Positions 1 through 11,200 of a stretch of 64,000 nucleotides of DNA are shown piece after piece. The position numbers were made by a program, and so were the translations under genes. Below the pieces are notes generated by a model. That model had not been told where the DNA came from, made no database searches, and saw only the letters and a list, made by a program, of their open reading frames with translations. The DNA lies in the NCBI GenBank assembly GCA_046292465.1, contig JBKBRB010000004.1, positions 124,001 through 188,000 of the forward strand, written 5' to 3'. Origin of the DNA: JANWWM01 sp046292465 (GTDB lineage Bacteria; Bacteroidota; Chlorobiia; Chlorobiales; Thermochlorobacteraceae). Numbering within the stretch: position 1 is the first letter of the stretch; every line of letters starts with the position of its first letter.

Positions 1-669
1 GAAAAAGAGGACATTGAAAATGTGATTCAAAAATCGGCGTTGCCGTTTATGGATGTTGTGCCGTCGCATATCAATCTTGTTGGAACAGAAATTGAGCTTG
101 TTGATGTGCCTGAGCGCGAAAAAGTCATGTTTCATGCGCTTCAAAAAGTGCGCAAAAAATATGATTACATTTTGATTGATTGCCCGCCCTCGCTTGGGCT
201 TATCACGCTTAATTCGCTCACGGCGGCGGATGCGGTTTTGATTCCCGTTCAATGTGAATACTTCGCGCTTGAAGGACTGGGTCAACTTCTCAACACGATT
301 AGCCTTGTGCGCAAGCACCTCAATCCCAACCTCGACATTGAAGGCGTTTTGCTGACGATGTATGACAGCCGATTGCGACTATCCAATCAAGTCGCTGAAG
401 AAGTGCGCAAGTATTTCAAGGATAAAGTCTTCAAGACCGTCATTCGTCGTAATGTTAAAGTTTCCGAAGCCCCGTCGCACGGCAAGCCCATTTTGCTTTA
501 CGACGCACAAAGTCTTGGCACGAAAGATTATATGGATTTAGCATATGAACTGTTCGAGCGCAATGGTATTGAGAAGTTCAAAACGATAAAGTCGCGTAAC
601 GGCGCATCGCCGGTGACAACACCACCTGCGTCGCTTTCTTCCGATGTCAACCTCAACTCCAACATCTAA
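1..669 (+). CDS. parA: Chromosome-partitioning ATPase ParA/Soj, 5' end missing
   Basis: Deviant-Walker P-loop ATPase that works with ParB on origin segregation. The reading frame is open from base 1, so the visible 222 residues are the C-terminal part of a protein of about 255-260; the N-terminal P-loop (KGGVGKT type) lies outside the window. The Walker B segment YDYILIDCPPSLGL and the family's C-terminal motifs (SNQVAEEVRKYF, RRNVKVSEAPSHGKPI) are visible. The GTG at 22 is an internal valine, not a start. parB follows 11 bases later in the same direction, the usual parAB arrangement. Family assignment is firm. Confidence 0.95.
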   Translation, partial: EKEDIENVIQKSALPFMDVVPSHINLVGTEIELVDVPEREKVMFHALQKVRKKYDYILIDCPPSLGLITLNSLTAADAVLIPVQCEYFALEGLGQLLNTISLVRKHLNPNLDIEGVLLTMYDSRLRLSNQVAEEVRKYFKDKVFKTVIRRNVKVSEAPSHGKPILLYDAQSLGTKDYMDLAYELFERNGIEKFKTIKSRNGASPVTTPPASLSSDVNLNSNI

Positions 670-680
670 CCTTATCGGAT

Positions 681-1640
681 ATGGCGGCAAAATTAGTTCT
701 TGGCAAAGGTTTGGGGGCATTGATTGCGGATAAAGCCATAGAAATCGAAGACCGTCAGAGCCCCACACCATCTACCGAAGTTCATGAGCGTCGTTTCCGC
801 AATATCCAAACTGGCGAAGTTGGAACGATTGGACTGCTCCCGATTGCGCAAATCTCTCCGAATCCTTTTCAACCGCGTATGGACTTTGAGCCTGAAGCCT
901 TGCAAGAACTCAAAGAATCCATCATGCAAAAAGGTGTTGTTCAACCTATCACGGTGCGACGCAAGCCTGACGGTAACGGATACGAACTCATTAGTGGGGA
1001 GAGACGATTGCGTGCTGCTGCTGATGCTGGTTTCACCGAAATTCCTGCATATGTGCTCGATGTAAAAACCAACCGCGATATGATTGAAATCGCGCTCATC
1101 GAGAACATTCAACGCAAAAATCTCAATCCGATTGAAGTTGCACTCGGCTACCAACGCCTCGCCGACGAATGTGGTTTGACTCAAGAAGAAATTGCACAGC
1201 GCGTCAACAAAGACCGCTCTACTGTTACGAATTTCATTCGCTTGCTCAAACTGCCTCGTGAAATTCAAGAGAGCATTCGCACCGAAACGGTTTCAATGGG
1301 GCATGCACGCGCTCTGCTTGCTGTTGAAGACCCTGAGATTCAACTCGAACTCTGGCGGCTCATCATTGAACAGCAGCTTTCCGTTCGTCGCGTCGAAGAA
1401 CTTGCCAATAAAATCAACCGCCAAAAGAAAAAGACCAGCCGAAAAAAAGCAGGAAAGTCTGATTCCGAAAAACTCTTGGATATTGCAGAGGTAGAAAACA
1501 CATTGCGCAACAAGCTTAGCACGAAAGTCAAAGTTCGCCACTCCAAAAAAGGAAGCGGCGAAATCGTTATCGAGTATTACAGTGCTGACGATTTGGAGCG
1601 CATTTTAGAAGCTATTACAAACCCCAATGCACAAGGCTAA
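681..1640 (+). CDS. parB: Chromosome-partitioning protein ParB/Spo0J
   Basis: CTP-dependent DNA clamp that loads at parS sites and spreads around the origin. The 319 residues begin with the typical LGKGLGALI peptide. They carry the ParB nuclease-like/CTP-binding domain with GERRLRA (106-112) and ENIQRKNLNP (141-150), a helix-turn-helix at about 166-190 (LTQEEIAQRVNKDRSTVTNF) and a C-terminal dimerisation domain after a Lys-rich linker (about 245-260). It lies 11 bases behind parA, as expected for an operon. It ends three bases before the convergent lacI-type gene, with no visible terminator between them. No obvious parS palindrome was noticed nearby. Confidence 0.95.
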   Translation: MAAKLVLGKGLGALIADKAIEIEDRQSPTPSTEVHERRFRNIQTGEVGTIGLLPIAQISPNPFQPRMDFEPEALQELKESIMQKGVVQPITVRRKPDGNGYELISGERRLRAAADAGFTEIPAYVLDVKTNRDMIEIALIENIQRKNLNPIEVALGYQRLADECGLTQEEIAQRVNKDRSTVTNFIRLLKLPREIQESIRTETVSMGHARALLAVEDPEIQLELWRLIIEQQLSVRRVEELANKINRQKKKTSRKKAGKSDSEKLLDIAEVENTLRNKLSTKVKVRHSKKGSGEIVIEYYSADDLERILEAITNPNAQG

Positions 1641-1643
1641 TCT

Positions 1644-2669
1644 TTATGCGGTTTCTCTCACAATCAGTTCTGGCTCTAAGCGACGGTTTTGCTTGGGCGC
1701 ATTGGGGTTTTTGATGCGTTGAAGTAAAAAATCAAAGGCTGTTGCGCCCATTTTTTGAATCGGTTGTCGAACAGTTGTCAGGTGCGGTGAAATGAGTTGT
1801 GCAATTGGTTGGTCGTCAAAACCAATGACTGCGACTTGTTTTGGAATTTGGTAGCCGTGCTCGAGCAAAGCCGTAACGATTCCTATCGCCATTTCATCGC
1901 CCGCTGCACAGAAAACGGCATCAAACGGCAAGTCTCTGGACTTGCGAATGAAATTCTCAATCACTTCGCTTCCTTGTTGGCGCATTTCGCTGATTTTGTA
2001 AGGCACTTCGAGCAACAGTCTTTTTGAGAGTCGAATTTTATTTTTTTTGAGTGCCGCCTCATAACCGCGCCTCCGCTCGCTCATCACGCTTGATGGCATC
2101 GGTCCATATACCAGCAAAATTCTTTTTTTGCCTTTGCGAACAAGGTAATCGGTTGCACGAAATCCACCTTCGTAATTATTGACGGAAATAGAATCCAACT
2201 CTTTCAAATCGGCTTCAATGACAACACATGGCAGGTTGTGTTGAATGAATTCTTGCGTGCGGTTTTGATTGTGGTCGAAGAGTTGCACCACAATTCCGTC
2301 GACTTGTCGGCTGCGAGCAATGTCGCTGTAAATTTCTTCTTCGCTCTTCGGTCGCCCAATCGTGCTGTGAATAACAAGATTGTATCCTGAATTACGAATT
2401 TGCGATTCAATCCCACGCAGAATCTCTACGGTAAAGGGTTCTGCCATACTCGGCACGAGCAATCCAATCAATTTTGTTTCTTGTTTGACGAGCCGCGTGG
2501 CGTTGATGTTCGGCACATAGTTGAGGTCGCGGACGATTTTTTTCACTTTCTTTATCGTCTCTTCTTTGAATGTGCCTTTGCCGTTCAAAATCATGGAGAC
2601 GGCGGCGGGCGTCAAGCCTGCCATTGCGGCAACGTCTTTAATCGTTACTGCGCCATTTTGATGTTTCAT
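1644..2669 (-). CDS. LacI/GalR-family transcriptional regulator
   Basis: A 341-residue repressor-type regulator. The N-terminal HTH (about 8-29, VTIKDVAAMAGLTPAAVSMI) is followed by the hinge helix with NINATRLV (about 54-61) and a periplasmic-binding-protein-like sensor domain containing the family phrases IGLLVPSMAEPF and VIGFDDQPIAQLISPHLTTVRQP. The ligand is probably a sugar or nucleoside, but nothing adjacent (parB, exonuclease III) suggests which one. No transporter or catabolic operon lies next to it, so it may act at a distance. I saw no convincing palindromic operator in the 70 bases before its start. Confidence 0.9.
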   Translation of the reverse strand: MKHQNGAVTIKDVAAMAGLTPAAVSMILNGKGTFKEETIKKVKKIVRDLNYVPNINATRLVKQETKLIGLLVPSMAEPFTVEILRGIESQIRNSGYNLVIHSTIGRPKSEEEIYSDIARSRQVDGIVVQLFDHNQNRTQEFIQHNLPCVVIEADLKELDSISVNNYEGGFRATDYLVRKGKKRILLVYGPMPSSVMSERRRGYEAALKKNKIRLSKRLLLEVPYKISEMRQQGSEVIENFIRKSRDLPFDAVFCAAGDEMAIGIVTALLEHGYQIPKQVAVIGFDDQPIAQLISPHLTTVRQPIQKMGATAFDFLLQRIKNPNAPKQNRRLEPELIVRETA

Positions 2670-2738
2670 AGAAGGGCACTTCCCACTTTCAGAGTTAATG
2701 TTTGCTATAATGCAGAGATAGAATTTAGGCTTTTGAAA

Positions 2739-3512
2739 TTACAACCTAAACTCGATACTCACAGGCGAGTGGTCAGAACTTGCTTCCTCTTTTTGAATAA
2801 TGGCGCGCGTTACTTTTGAGGCGAGCGCAGGCGAAGCGTAGATGCAATCAATCCGCCATCCGATATTTTTTTCGCGTGCGCCTCTCGGAAAATAATTCCA
2901 CCACGAATAATGTCCCTCTTCGTTTGGGTGTGCTTCACGAAACACATCTTTCATTCCAATTTCAAGCAAGGCATCAATTTTAGCGCGTTCTTCTGGACGA
3001 AAGCCTGTGCTTTTTTCATTGCGTTGGGACGGGTGCAGGTCGATTTCCTTGTGGGCGATGTTTATGTCGCCTGTAAAAATCACTTCTTTACCTTTGTTCA
3101 TCAAGCGCTGCAAGTAAGTGCGAATGGTGTCAAAAAGGTTTAGCTTGAACGCGAACTGTTCGGGCTTTTCGCCACGTGGAGCATATATGCCCAAAATTAC
3201 GACTTGCTCGAACTCGGCTTGAATCAATCGATTTTCGGCGTCAAAGTCGGGAATCGTGATTTTCGGTTTGCCATACTGTTCCGATATGGCGCGGTGCACA
3301 AATAGCCCTACGCCGCTATATCCTGCTTTGAAAGTGGAAGGATTCCAGAAGACGTCGTAATCGGCAAGCGACTTGAACGCATCGGGAATTTTGGTGAGGT
3401 CGGCTTTCAGTTCTTGCACGCAAAGAATTTCAGGCTCGGTTTTCGCCAAGCGTTGAAGCAGTGCGGCTTCGCGTGCGCGTATGCCGTTAATGTTCCAAGT
3501 GGTGAGTTTCAT
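2739..3512 (-). CDS. xth: Exodeoxyribonuclease III (AP endonuclease)
   Basis: Mg-dependent endonuclease/exonuclease/phosphatase-fold enzyme of base-excision repair. The 257 residues match the family length and show LTTWNINGIRA at the N-terminus, CVQELKAD with the metal-binding Glu, GDINIAH, WRIDCIYAS and the C-terminal SDHSPV. I chose the ATG at 3512 because the protein starts at the conserved MKLTTWN. A longer in-frame start at 3578 would run through the rpoC terminator hairpin (3542-3575) and add an unconserved peptide. No clear Shine-Dalgarno sequence precedes the ATG. Confidence 0.93.
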   Translation of the reverse strand: MKLTTWNINGIRAREAALLQRLAKTEPEILCVQELKADLTKIPDAFKSLADYDVFWNPSTFKAGYSGVGLFVHRAISEQYGKPKITIPDFDAENRLIQAEFEQVVILGIYAPRGEKPEQFAFKLNLFDTIRTYLQRLMNKGKEVIFTGDINIAHKEIDLHPSQRNEKSTGFRPEERAKIDALLEIGMKDVFREAHPNEEGHYSWWNYFPRGAREKNIGWRIDCIYASPALASKVTRAIIQKEEASSDHSPVSIEFRL

Positions 3513-3541
3513 TTGATTGCGTTTGTATGATTTTTTGATGT

Positions 3542-3575
3542 AAAAAAAAAGGGCATCACTTTGGATACCCTTTTT
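3542..3575 (-). terminator. Rho-independent terminator of the rpoBC operon
   Basis: Read on the minus strand, AAAAAGGGTATC pairs with GATGCCCTTTTT around a six-base loop and runs into a tract of nine T. It lies 18 bases past the rpoC stop codon and ahead of the exonuclease III start, so it closes the ribosomal/RNA polymerase transcript. Confidence 0.85.
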
Positions 3576-3592
3576 CACCGCTTCTGGCTTGG

Positions 3593-6500
3593 TTAATCGC
3601 CGACCTCTATTTCACCATTACTCTCTGCGGTTACTTCGACTTGATGCGCTTCGCTGGAGAGACGCATTTGGCGATACTTCTTCATTCCTGTTCCAGCAGG
3701 AATCGGCTTGCCGACGATGACGTTTTCTTTCAAGCCCAAGAGGTAATCTTCTTTGCCTTCGACTGCGGCGTCGGTCAGCACTTTCGTGGTTTCTTGGAAC
3801 GAGGCAGCGGAAATGAAACTTTCTGTTTGCAGGGCCGCACTCGTGATTCCCAAAAGTTGCGGTTGCGCAGTCGCTTGTTTGGCGTCCTCGTATTCAATCA
3901 ATTTCTTTCCGTTCTTTTTCAGTTCCTTGTTAATCTTTGTGATTTCATCTTTCGGATAGAGTTCGCCCACTTTAATGTTTCGCGGTGCGTCGCCTCGGTC
4001 TGTGACTTTGACTTTGTTTGCTATGGCTTTATTGACATCAGCAAAGTAGAAGCGGTCGACAAGGTCGCCGGGCAGAAGGTTTGTATCGCCAGCGTCTTCG
4101 ATTTTCACTTTTTGGAGCATTTGACGAACGATAATTTCAAGGTGCTTATCGTTAATCTCGACGCCAGCGTTCGTTTGATAGACTTTTTGAATTTCGTCGA
4201 CCAAGTATTTTTGAACAGCGTTAGGACCTTGAATACGGAGAATATCTTGTGGCGAAATTGCACCGTCGGTCAGCGCGTCGCCAGCTTTGACTTCATCGCC
4301 TTCATTGACAAGCAAGTGCTTGCCGAGTGGGACGAGATATGTTATAGGTTCGCCTCCGTAGTCGGGATACACTTTAATTTCTTTGCTGTTGCGTTTTTGT
4401 CCGCCGAATTTTACAATGCCTGAAACTTCTACCACGACGGCGGGTTCTGACGGGTTTCGCGCTTCCAAGAGTTCAGTTACGCGAGGCAAGCCCGCCGTGA
4501 TATCGCCGCCCAAGCGCGAAGTGTCTTTCGGCACTTTGGCAAGACTATCGCCGCTATTAACCTCGTCTCCATCTTCAACGAGCAAGGTTGCCTTTATCGG
4601 AATCGGATAGCTTGCAATAACATTGTTGTTGTCGTCGAGAATCTCGATTTTCGGCTCTTGCACATTGCTGGCTCTAAGTTTTGAACGCCAGTTGATAATA
4701 ATGCGTTGCACCATGCCGGTTTGCGGGTCGGATTCTTCCTTGTAGGTTTCACCTTTGATGATTTGCACGAAGCGCACCTTGCCTTTGAACTCGGAGATAA
4801 TCGGCGTGCTGTTGGGTTCAACGCTGAAGAGTGTTGTATCTTTTTTGACGAGGTCGCCGTCGGCACAGAGCAGTTTTGCGCCGTAAGGGACTGTGTATTT
4901 TTTCAACACTTTTTCCGAGTTCGGTTCAATCAGGCTCAACACACCGTTTTTGCGAATGACAATATGGCTTTCAGTTTCTTCGCCTGTATTTTCATCGATC
5001 TGCATTGCCTTTACGGTTCGCACGTTTTCAAATTGAACAAGGCCATCGAAGGCGGCTTTGATTTCGGTTTCAGAAATTCCGCCCTGCGCCGCACCACCTT
5101 GGTGGAAGGTGCGAAGCGTGAGCTGCGTGCCTGGCTCACCGATAGATTGTGCGGCAATAACTCCGACGGCTTCACCGACATCAACGAGGCGGTTATTTGC
5201 CAAACTAGTACCATAACACATTGCGCAAATCCCTCGCCGCGTTTCGCAGGTCAATACGGAGCGTATTGTTACCTCCACAATGCCAAGATTTTGCTCAATC
5301 ATGGCTGAAAGTTCTTCATCAATCATTTGCCCTGCTTTAATGACCACCTCGCCCGTGTTTGTGTCGATGACGTCTGCTGCTGCAATGCGTCCTTTCACGC
5401 GTTCGTGGAATTTGACTTTGTTTCCGGATTCTTCTTCGACTTGGCGGTTGAGTGTAATACCGCGCTTTGTTCCGCAGTCGAGCTCGTTGACGATGACGTC
5501 CTGTGCCACGTCGTGCAGTCGGCGTGTCAGGTATCCAGCGTCTGCCGTCTTCAATGAGGTATCTGAGAGCCCTTTTCTCGCGCCGTGCGTTGAAATGAAG
5601 TATTCCAGCACCGATAGCCCTTCTTTAAGGTTCGAGATAATTGGGTTCTCGATGATTTCACCTGGCTGTCCCGACATGGATTTTTGCGGACGTGCAATCA
5701 AGCCGCGCATGCCTGTAAGCTGGCGCACCTGTTCGCGCGAGCCACGTGCACCTGAATCCAGCATCATAAAGAGCGGATTGAATCCTTCTCGGTCTTTCTC
5801 GAGCGTGTTCAAGGCTTCGTTTGCAACAAGGTTCGTTACATTTTGCCACACATCCACGACCTTGTTATACTTTTCATTTTCTGTGATGAAACCGTCGCTG
5901 TATTCTTTAAGAATGCGGTTGTTCTTGGCTTGCGCCTCTTTGATGAGTTCATCTTTCTTCGTTGGGATAATCGCGTCGGAAAGCGCGACCGACAATCCGC
6001 CTTTCATGGCGTAGGTAAACCCCATCGTTTTAAGGTTGTCTAAGAACTCAACTGTTTGCACATTGCCCGCACTTTCAATCACTTTTGCAATTAGGTCACG
6101 CGAATCCTTCTTCTTGATGACGCGGTTGATGAAGCCAACTTGCGGTGGAATGATTTGATTGAGCAGCACGCGTCCAACGGTTGTTGCCAACATCTTCTTT
6201 TGTTTGAGTTGCTCTTTGAGCCATGCGCGTTTTCTTTCATCGGTAATCATTTCAGTAGCTCGGTCAACATCGATTTTTTCATCGCGCTTGCCGTCGTAGC
6301 GGAGGAAAATGCGCGCGTGCAAGTCAACTTCGTTTTCATTGTAGGCAATAATCACTTCCGACATGTCCGCAAAAATTCTACCTTCACCTTTTCGTCCTTT
6401 GGCTTCTTTGGTGATGTAGTAAATGCCAAGCACCATGTCTTGCGACGGCACAGTAACGGGTTTTCCTGTTGCAGGCAAAATGAGGTTATGTGCTGAAAGC

Positions 6501-8059
6501 ATTAGCATAATGGCTTCCATCTGTGCTTCCATTGAGAGCGGAACATGGACGGCCATTTGGTCGCCGTCGAAGTCGGCATTGAACGCTGTGCAGACAAGCG
6601 GGTGAATTTGAATGGCTTTTCCTTCGACCAAAACCGGCTGAAAGGCTTGAATGCCCAAGCGGTGCAGCGTGGGTGCGCGGTTGAGGAGCACTGGATGTCC
6701 GTCAATCACTTTCTCAAGCACGTCCCAAATTGCAGGGTCTTTGCGGTCAATCATTTTCTTGGCGGATTTCACCGATTTGGCTAAACCACGCTCAACCAAT
6801 CGTCGAATAACGAACGGCTGGAAGAGTTCAATCGCCATATCTTTTGGCAATCCGCATTCGTGTAGTTTGAGTTCTGGTCCGACAACGATAACCGAGCGAC
6901 CCGAATAATCTACGCGCTTGCCGAGCAGGTTTTGGCGGAAACGCCCTTGCTTACCTTTGAGCGAATCGGAAAGCGACTTCAAGGCACGGTTGCTTTCGCC
7001 AGATTTTATTGCGTTTGCTTTGCGCGAATTGTCGATGAGTGCATCGACGGCTTCTTGCAACATTCGTTTTTCATTTCTCAAAATCACTTCGGGGGCTTTG
7101 ATGTCGATGAGTTTTTTCAAACGGTTGTTGCGAATAATAACACGGCGATAGAGGTCGTTCAAGTCCGATGTCGCAAACCGTCCGCCCTCGAGCGGCACGA
7201 GCGGACGCAATTCAGGTGGAATTACGGGGATGACTTCCATCACCATATACTCTGGCTTATTGCCTTCGTAGCGATACGGTTCGGGGGGTTCAAGCGAAAA
7301 CTCTTCTTTTTTTTCAGATTTCTTTGAGGCAGGTTCATAGGAATTTCGGAACGCTTCAACCACTTTAAGACGCTTGAGCGCGTCGGCTCTTTTTTGTTCC
7401 GAGCCAGTAGTTTTGAGCGTTTCGCGCAGTTGCTTTGAAAGGTCGTCCAACGGCAATTTTTTAAGCAACAGTTTAATGGCTTCGCCACCCATTTTGGCTA
7501 CGAATTTCCTTTCGTCGTCGTCATCAAGGTCTTGGTTGTCTTCATACTCGGAGATAATCTTGTAGTATTGGTCTTCGGTCAGGCGGTCCATGAACTTCAA
7601 ACCTTGCCTTTCGCCGGGCTCGCCAGGGTTAATGACAACATAGACTTCGTAATAGATAATGCGTTCCAGTTCTTTGGTGGAAAGGTCCAGCAACGCTCCT
7701 AACTTACTTGGCACAGAACGGAAAAACCATGTGTGAACCACTGGCACGGCAAGCGAGATATGCCCCATACGCTCACGGCGGACAGATTTCGTTGTAACTT
7801 CTACGCCACAACGGTCGCAAACAATGCCTTTATAGCGGACGCGCTTATACTTGCCACAATAACACTCCCAATCTTTCGTCGGTCCAAAAATCTTTTCACA
7901 CATCAACCCATCGCGCTCAGGCTTGTATGAACGGTAGTTGATAGTTTCGGGCTTCAACACTTCGCCGCGAGAACGCGCTAAGATGCTTTCAGGCGAAGCA
8001 ATACTGATTTTTATCTTTGTGAAGTCGCGCTTGATGGTCGGTGAGCTTAGAAATGCCAT
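3593..8059 (-). CDS. rpoC: DNA-directed RNA polymerase subunit beta'
   Basis: Catalytic large subunit of RNA polymerase. In the 1488-residue reading, the N-terminal zinc ribbon is C66, C68, C81, C84. The Mg-binding loop NADFDGDQ is at 494-501. The second zinc site is the CETRRGICAMC segment, and the C-terminal part includes the trigger-loop region LRTFHQGGAAQGG. An acidic insertion near 175-190 (DNQDLDDDDE) and a charged stretch near 245-262 are lineage features. I placed the start at the ATG at 8059 because a GGGAG ribosome-binding site lies a few bases upstream and the protein then begins MAFLSSPTIKRDF, like other family members; a longer frame extends to 8167. It follows rpoB after 143 bases. 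Confidence 0.96.
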   Translation of the reverse strand: MAFLSSPTIKRDFTKIKISIASPESILARSRGEVLKPETINYRSYKPERDGLMCEKIFGPTKDWECYCGKYKRVRYKGIVCDRCGVEVTTKSVRRERMGHISLAVPVVHTWFFRSVPSKLGALLDLSTKELERIIYYEVYVVINPGEPGERQGLKFMDRLTEDQYYKIISEYEDNQDLDDDDERKFVAKMGGEAIKLLLKKLPLDDLSKQLRETLKTTGSEQKRADALKRLKVVEAFRNSYEPASKKSEKKEEFSLEPPEPYRYEGNKPEYMVMEVIPVIPPELRPLVPLEGGRFATSDLNDLYRRVIIRNNRLKKLIDIKAPEVILRNEKRMLQEAVDALIDNSRKANAIKSGESNRALKSLSDSLKGKQGRFRQNLLGKRVDYSGRSVIVVGPELKLHECGLPKDMAIELFQPFVIRRLVERGLAKSVKSAKKMIDRKDPAIWDVLEKVIDGHPVLLNRAPTLHRLGIQAFQPVLVEGKAIQIHPLVCTAFNADFDGDQMAVHVPLSMEAQMEAIMLMLSAHNLILPATGKPVTVPSQDMVLGIYYITKEAKGRKGEGRIFADMSEVIIAYNENEVDLHARIFLRYDGKRDEKIDVDRATEMITDERKRAWLKEQLKQKKMLATTVGRVLLNQIIPPQVGFINRVIKKKDSRDLIAKVIESAGNVQTVEFLDNLKTMGFTYAMKGGLSVALSDAIIPTKKDELIKEAQAKNNRILKEYSDGFITENEKYNKVVDVWQNVTNLVANEALNTLEKDREGFNPLFMMLDSGARGSREQVRQLTGMRGLIARPQKSMSGQPGEIIENPIISNLKEGLSVLEYFISTHGARKGLSDTSLKTADAGYLTRRLHDVAQDVIVNELDCGTKRGITLNRQVEEESGNKVKFHERVKGRIAAADVIDTNTGEVVIKAGQMIDEELSAMIEQNLGIVEVTIRSVLTCETRRGICAMCYGTSLANNRLVDVGEAVGVIAAQSIGEPGTQLTLRTFHQGGAAQGGISETEIKAAFDGLVQFENVRTVKAMQIDENTGEETESHIVIRKNGVLSLIEPNSEKVLKKYTVPYGAKLLCADGDLVKKDTTLFSVEPNSTPIISEFKGKVRFVQIIKGETYKEESDPQTGMVQRIIINWRSKLRASNVQEPKIEILDDNNNVIASYPIPIKATLLVEDGDEVNSGDSLAKVPKDTSRLGGDITAGLPRVTELLEARNPSEPAVVVEVSGIVKFGGQKRNSKEIKVYPDYGGEPITYLVPLGKHLLVNEGDEVKAGDALTDGAISPQDILRIQGPNAVQKYLVDEIQKVYQTNAGVEINDKHLEIIVRQMLQKVKIEDAGDTNLLPGDLVDRFYFADVNKAIANKVKVTDRGDAPRNIKVGELYPKDEITKINKELKKNGKKLIEYEDAKQATAQPQLLGITSAALQTESFISAASFQETTKVLTDAAVEGKEDYLLGLKENVIVGKPIPAGTGMKKYRQMRLSSEAHQVEVTAESNGEIEVGD

Positions 8060-8202
8060 GTTGGCTTCTCCCTTCTCTGTGTTAGTGATTAGATTGTTAT
8101 CGCTTTTGATGCCACCAGCTTTAAGGTTGACAGCATTTTGTCTTCCGCTTGTTTGAACATTCGTCAAAGTTGAACGAGGTCTATTATTTCAGCGGCTAAT
8201 TA

Positions 8203-11200
8203 TCAGGGCACTTTGTCGTCGATGCGAATTTCGAGACCAAGCCCTTGCAACTCTCTTACCAGCACGTTGAATGACTCTGGCACGGAGGGTTCAGGTAGGT
8301 TTTGCCCCTTGACAATCGCTTCGTAAGTTCTCGTGCGACCGATGACGTCGTCAGATTTGACCGTGAGCATTTCTTGCAGAATGTTTGCCGCACCGTAGGC
8401 TTCCAACGCCCAAACTTCCATTTCTCCGAACCGCTGTCCGCCGAATTGCGCCTTACCACCGAGCGGTTGTTGCGTAATGAGCGAATAGGGACCTGTGGAG
8501 CGTGCGTGGATTTTATCGTCAACCAAGTGCGACAGTTTCAGCATGTAAATGTATCCGACCGTTACCTCTTGGTCGAATTTTTCGCCAGTTTGTCCATCAT
8601 ACAAGGTAATTTTGCCGTTTGCAGGCAGTCCTGCTTCTTTTAATTTTTCCTCGACCTCTTCGTAGGTTGCACCGTCAAAAATTGGGGTGGCGAATTTCAC
8701 GCCAAGTTTTTCTGCTGCCCACCCCAAGGCGGTTTCGAACAACTGCCCAATGTTCATGCGGCTTGGCACGCCGAGCGGATTGAGCACGATGTCGACAGGT
8801 GTTCCGTCTGCCATGAACGGCATATCTTCCACAGGAACAATTTTTCCGACGACGCCCTTATTTCCGTGTCGCCCTGCCATTTTATCGCCAACTTGCAGTT
8901 TGCGCTTTTGAGCGACATACACTTTGGCGAGTTCTTCAATGCCCGGTTGGAGTTCATCGCCGACACTGATTTTATACTTTTCGTTCTCGAGCTCATCTTG
9001 CATCGCTTTAATACGTCGACGATATTCGTCTATCAATCGGCGGACGATGTTGTTTGTTTTCGTGGATTCCACAAAGCCATTATCGATATCGAGTTTTTCA
9101 AGCCGGGCGATGTTCGCGAAATCTTTCAAGTTTTCGCGGTTGAACTTGACACCTCTGCGGATTTCTGTTTCGCCTTTGTTGTTTTTGACGCCGATAGATT
9201 CTTTGTCGCCCAAATAATGCAAGAGACGATCCATGAACTTGTTTCGAAGTTCTGCTTCGCGTTTTTCGAATTCTTTCTCGAGTTTGGCAATGCGCACTTT
9301 TGGGTCTTCTGAAAGTTTTTTCTTTCGGCTGAAGAGTTTGGTTTTAATCACGATGCCTTCCATGCCTGGCGGTGCGTGCAGCGACGCGTCTTTCACATCG
9401 CTCGACTTATCGCCGAAAATTGCACGTAGCAACTTCTCTTCTGGCGTCGGGTCTGTTTCGCCTTTGGGCGTAATTTTACCGATGAGAATATCTTTCTCTT
9501 TGACTTCTGCACCGACGCGAATAATGCCATTTTCATCAAGGTTTCGTAATGCTTCTTCGCTGATGTTGTAGATATCGCGGGTGAATTGTTCTTCACCGCG
9601 TTTGGTATCGCGCACAGTCAGTTCAAACTCGTGAATATGAATTGAGGTATAGACATCTTCCGCCACGAGTCGCTCCGAAACCACAATCGCATCTTCAAAG
9701 TTATAGCCGCGCCACGGCATGAATGCAACCAAGACATTTTTGCCGAGTGCCAATTCGCCATGGTCGGTCGATGAGCCGTCGGCAAGCACATCACCTTTTC
9801 GGACACGTTGCCCTTCTGAAACAATTGGCTTTTGATTGACACACGTGTCTTGGTTAGAGCGGAAAAACTTCGTGAGCTTGTAAGTTTTCAGCGTTTCATT
9901 AACATCAATGAGCGAACCTTCTTCTTCTTCATCGATGCGTTGGTCGTAGCGAACGGTGATTTCCGTAGCACTGACGGATTCAACGACCCCGTTTCCTTCG
10001 GCGATAATCATCGTGCGTGAATCGCGTGCCACTTTGGCTTCGAGCCCTGTTCCGACAAGCGGCGCTTCTGCACGCAAGAGTGGCACGGCTTGGCGTTGCA
10101 TGTTCGAGCCCATCAAAGCACGGTTGGCATCGTCGTGCTCGAGGAAAGGAATAAGTGCCGCCGCTGCACTTACAATTTGATTGGGCGCAACGTCCATGTA
10201 ATCGACTTCTCCGGCTTCGACAAGCGGATAGTCGCCACGTTTGCGCGCTTGCACTCGTTCTTCAGCAATTCTTCCGTTTTTGTTCAGTGGAATGGTGGCT
10301 GGAACTGTAATTTTGTTCTCTTCGTCTTCCGCTGAAAGATAGACAACTTTGTTTTCCGGCACGCCGTTTTTCACTGGACGATACGGCGTTTCAATGAATC
10401 CCTTCGGATTAATTTCCGCATAAATGCAGAACGATGAAATCAGACCGATGTTTGGACCTTCTGGCGTTTCAATCGGACAAAGGCGACCGTAGTGGGTATA
10501 GTGCACATCTCGCACCTCGAAGCCAGCTCGCTCACGCGTTAGCCCACCTGGACCCAACGCCGATGTTCTACGCTTGTTTGTCAGCTCCGCAAGCGGATTC
10601 GTTTGGTCCATAAATTGCGACAGTTGGCTTGTGCCAAAGAACGACGCAATAACGCTTGTTACTGTTCTGGCATTGACTAAGTCCGATGGTGTGATTTTTT
10701 CGGCATCGCGTTGGCTCAACTTTTCTTTGATGTTTTTTCCCATTCGCGCAAACCCCACCAGAAATTGTCCTGCCAGTTGCTCACCGACACTGCGAACCCG
10801 ACGGTTGGAAAGGTGGTCGACATCGTCAACTTCTACTTTTCCATTGACGAGGCGAATGAGGTAATACATAATCGCTATAATGTCGTAGTGCGTCAGCACA
10901 GTGATTTCCGAATTGACGCCTTCCTTCCCTTTCTCAAAACTTATCGTGCCAATCGTCTCGGAAAGTTTATCAAAAATGGCTTTAAGTTCAGGGTCTTTTT
11001 TGACGACATTATGCAGTTCCTTGAAGTCATTGAGCAATTTCTTATTGATACGGTAACGCCCAACATCCCCCAAATCATATTTCTTGTTGTTGAAAAAGGT
11101 GCGTTCCAAGAGCCCACGTGCCGATTCTATGTCAGGCGCCTCGTTAGAGCGCAGTTCGCGATAAATTTGCTCTAAGGCTTCCGTCTCGGTTTTGGATTCA

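Noticed and set aside
2670..2738. Operator for the LacI-type regulator in its own upstream region
   Set aside because: No central-CG palindrome of the LacI type is visible.
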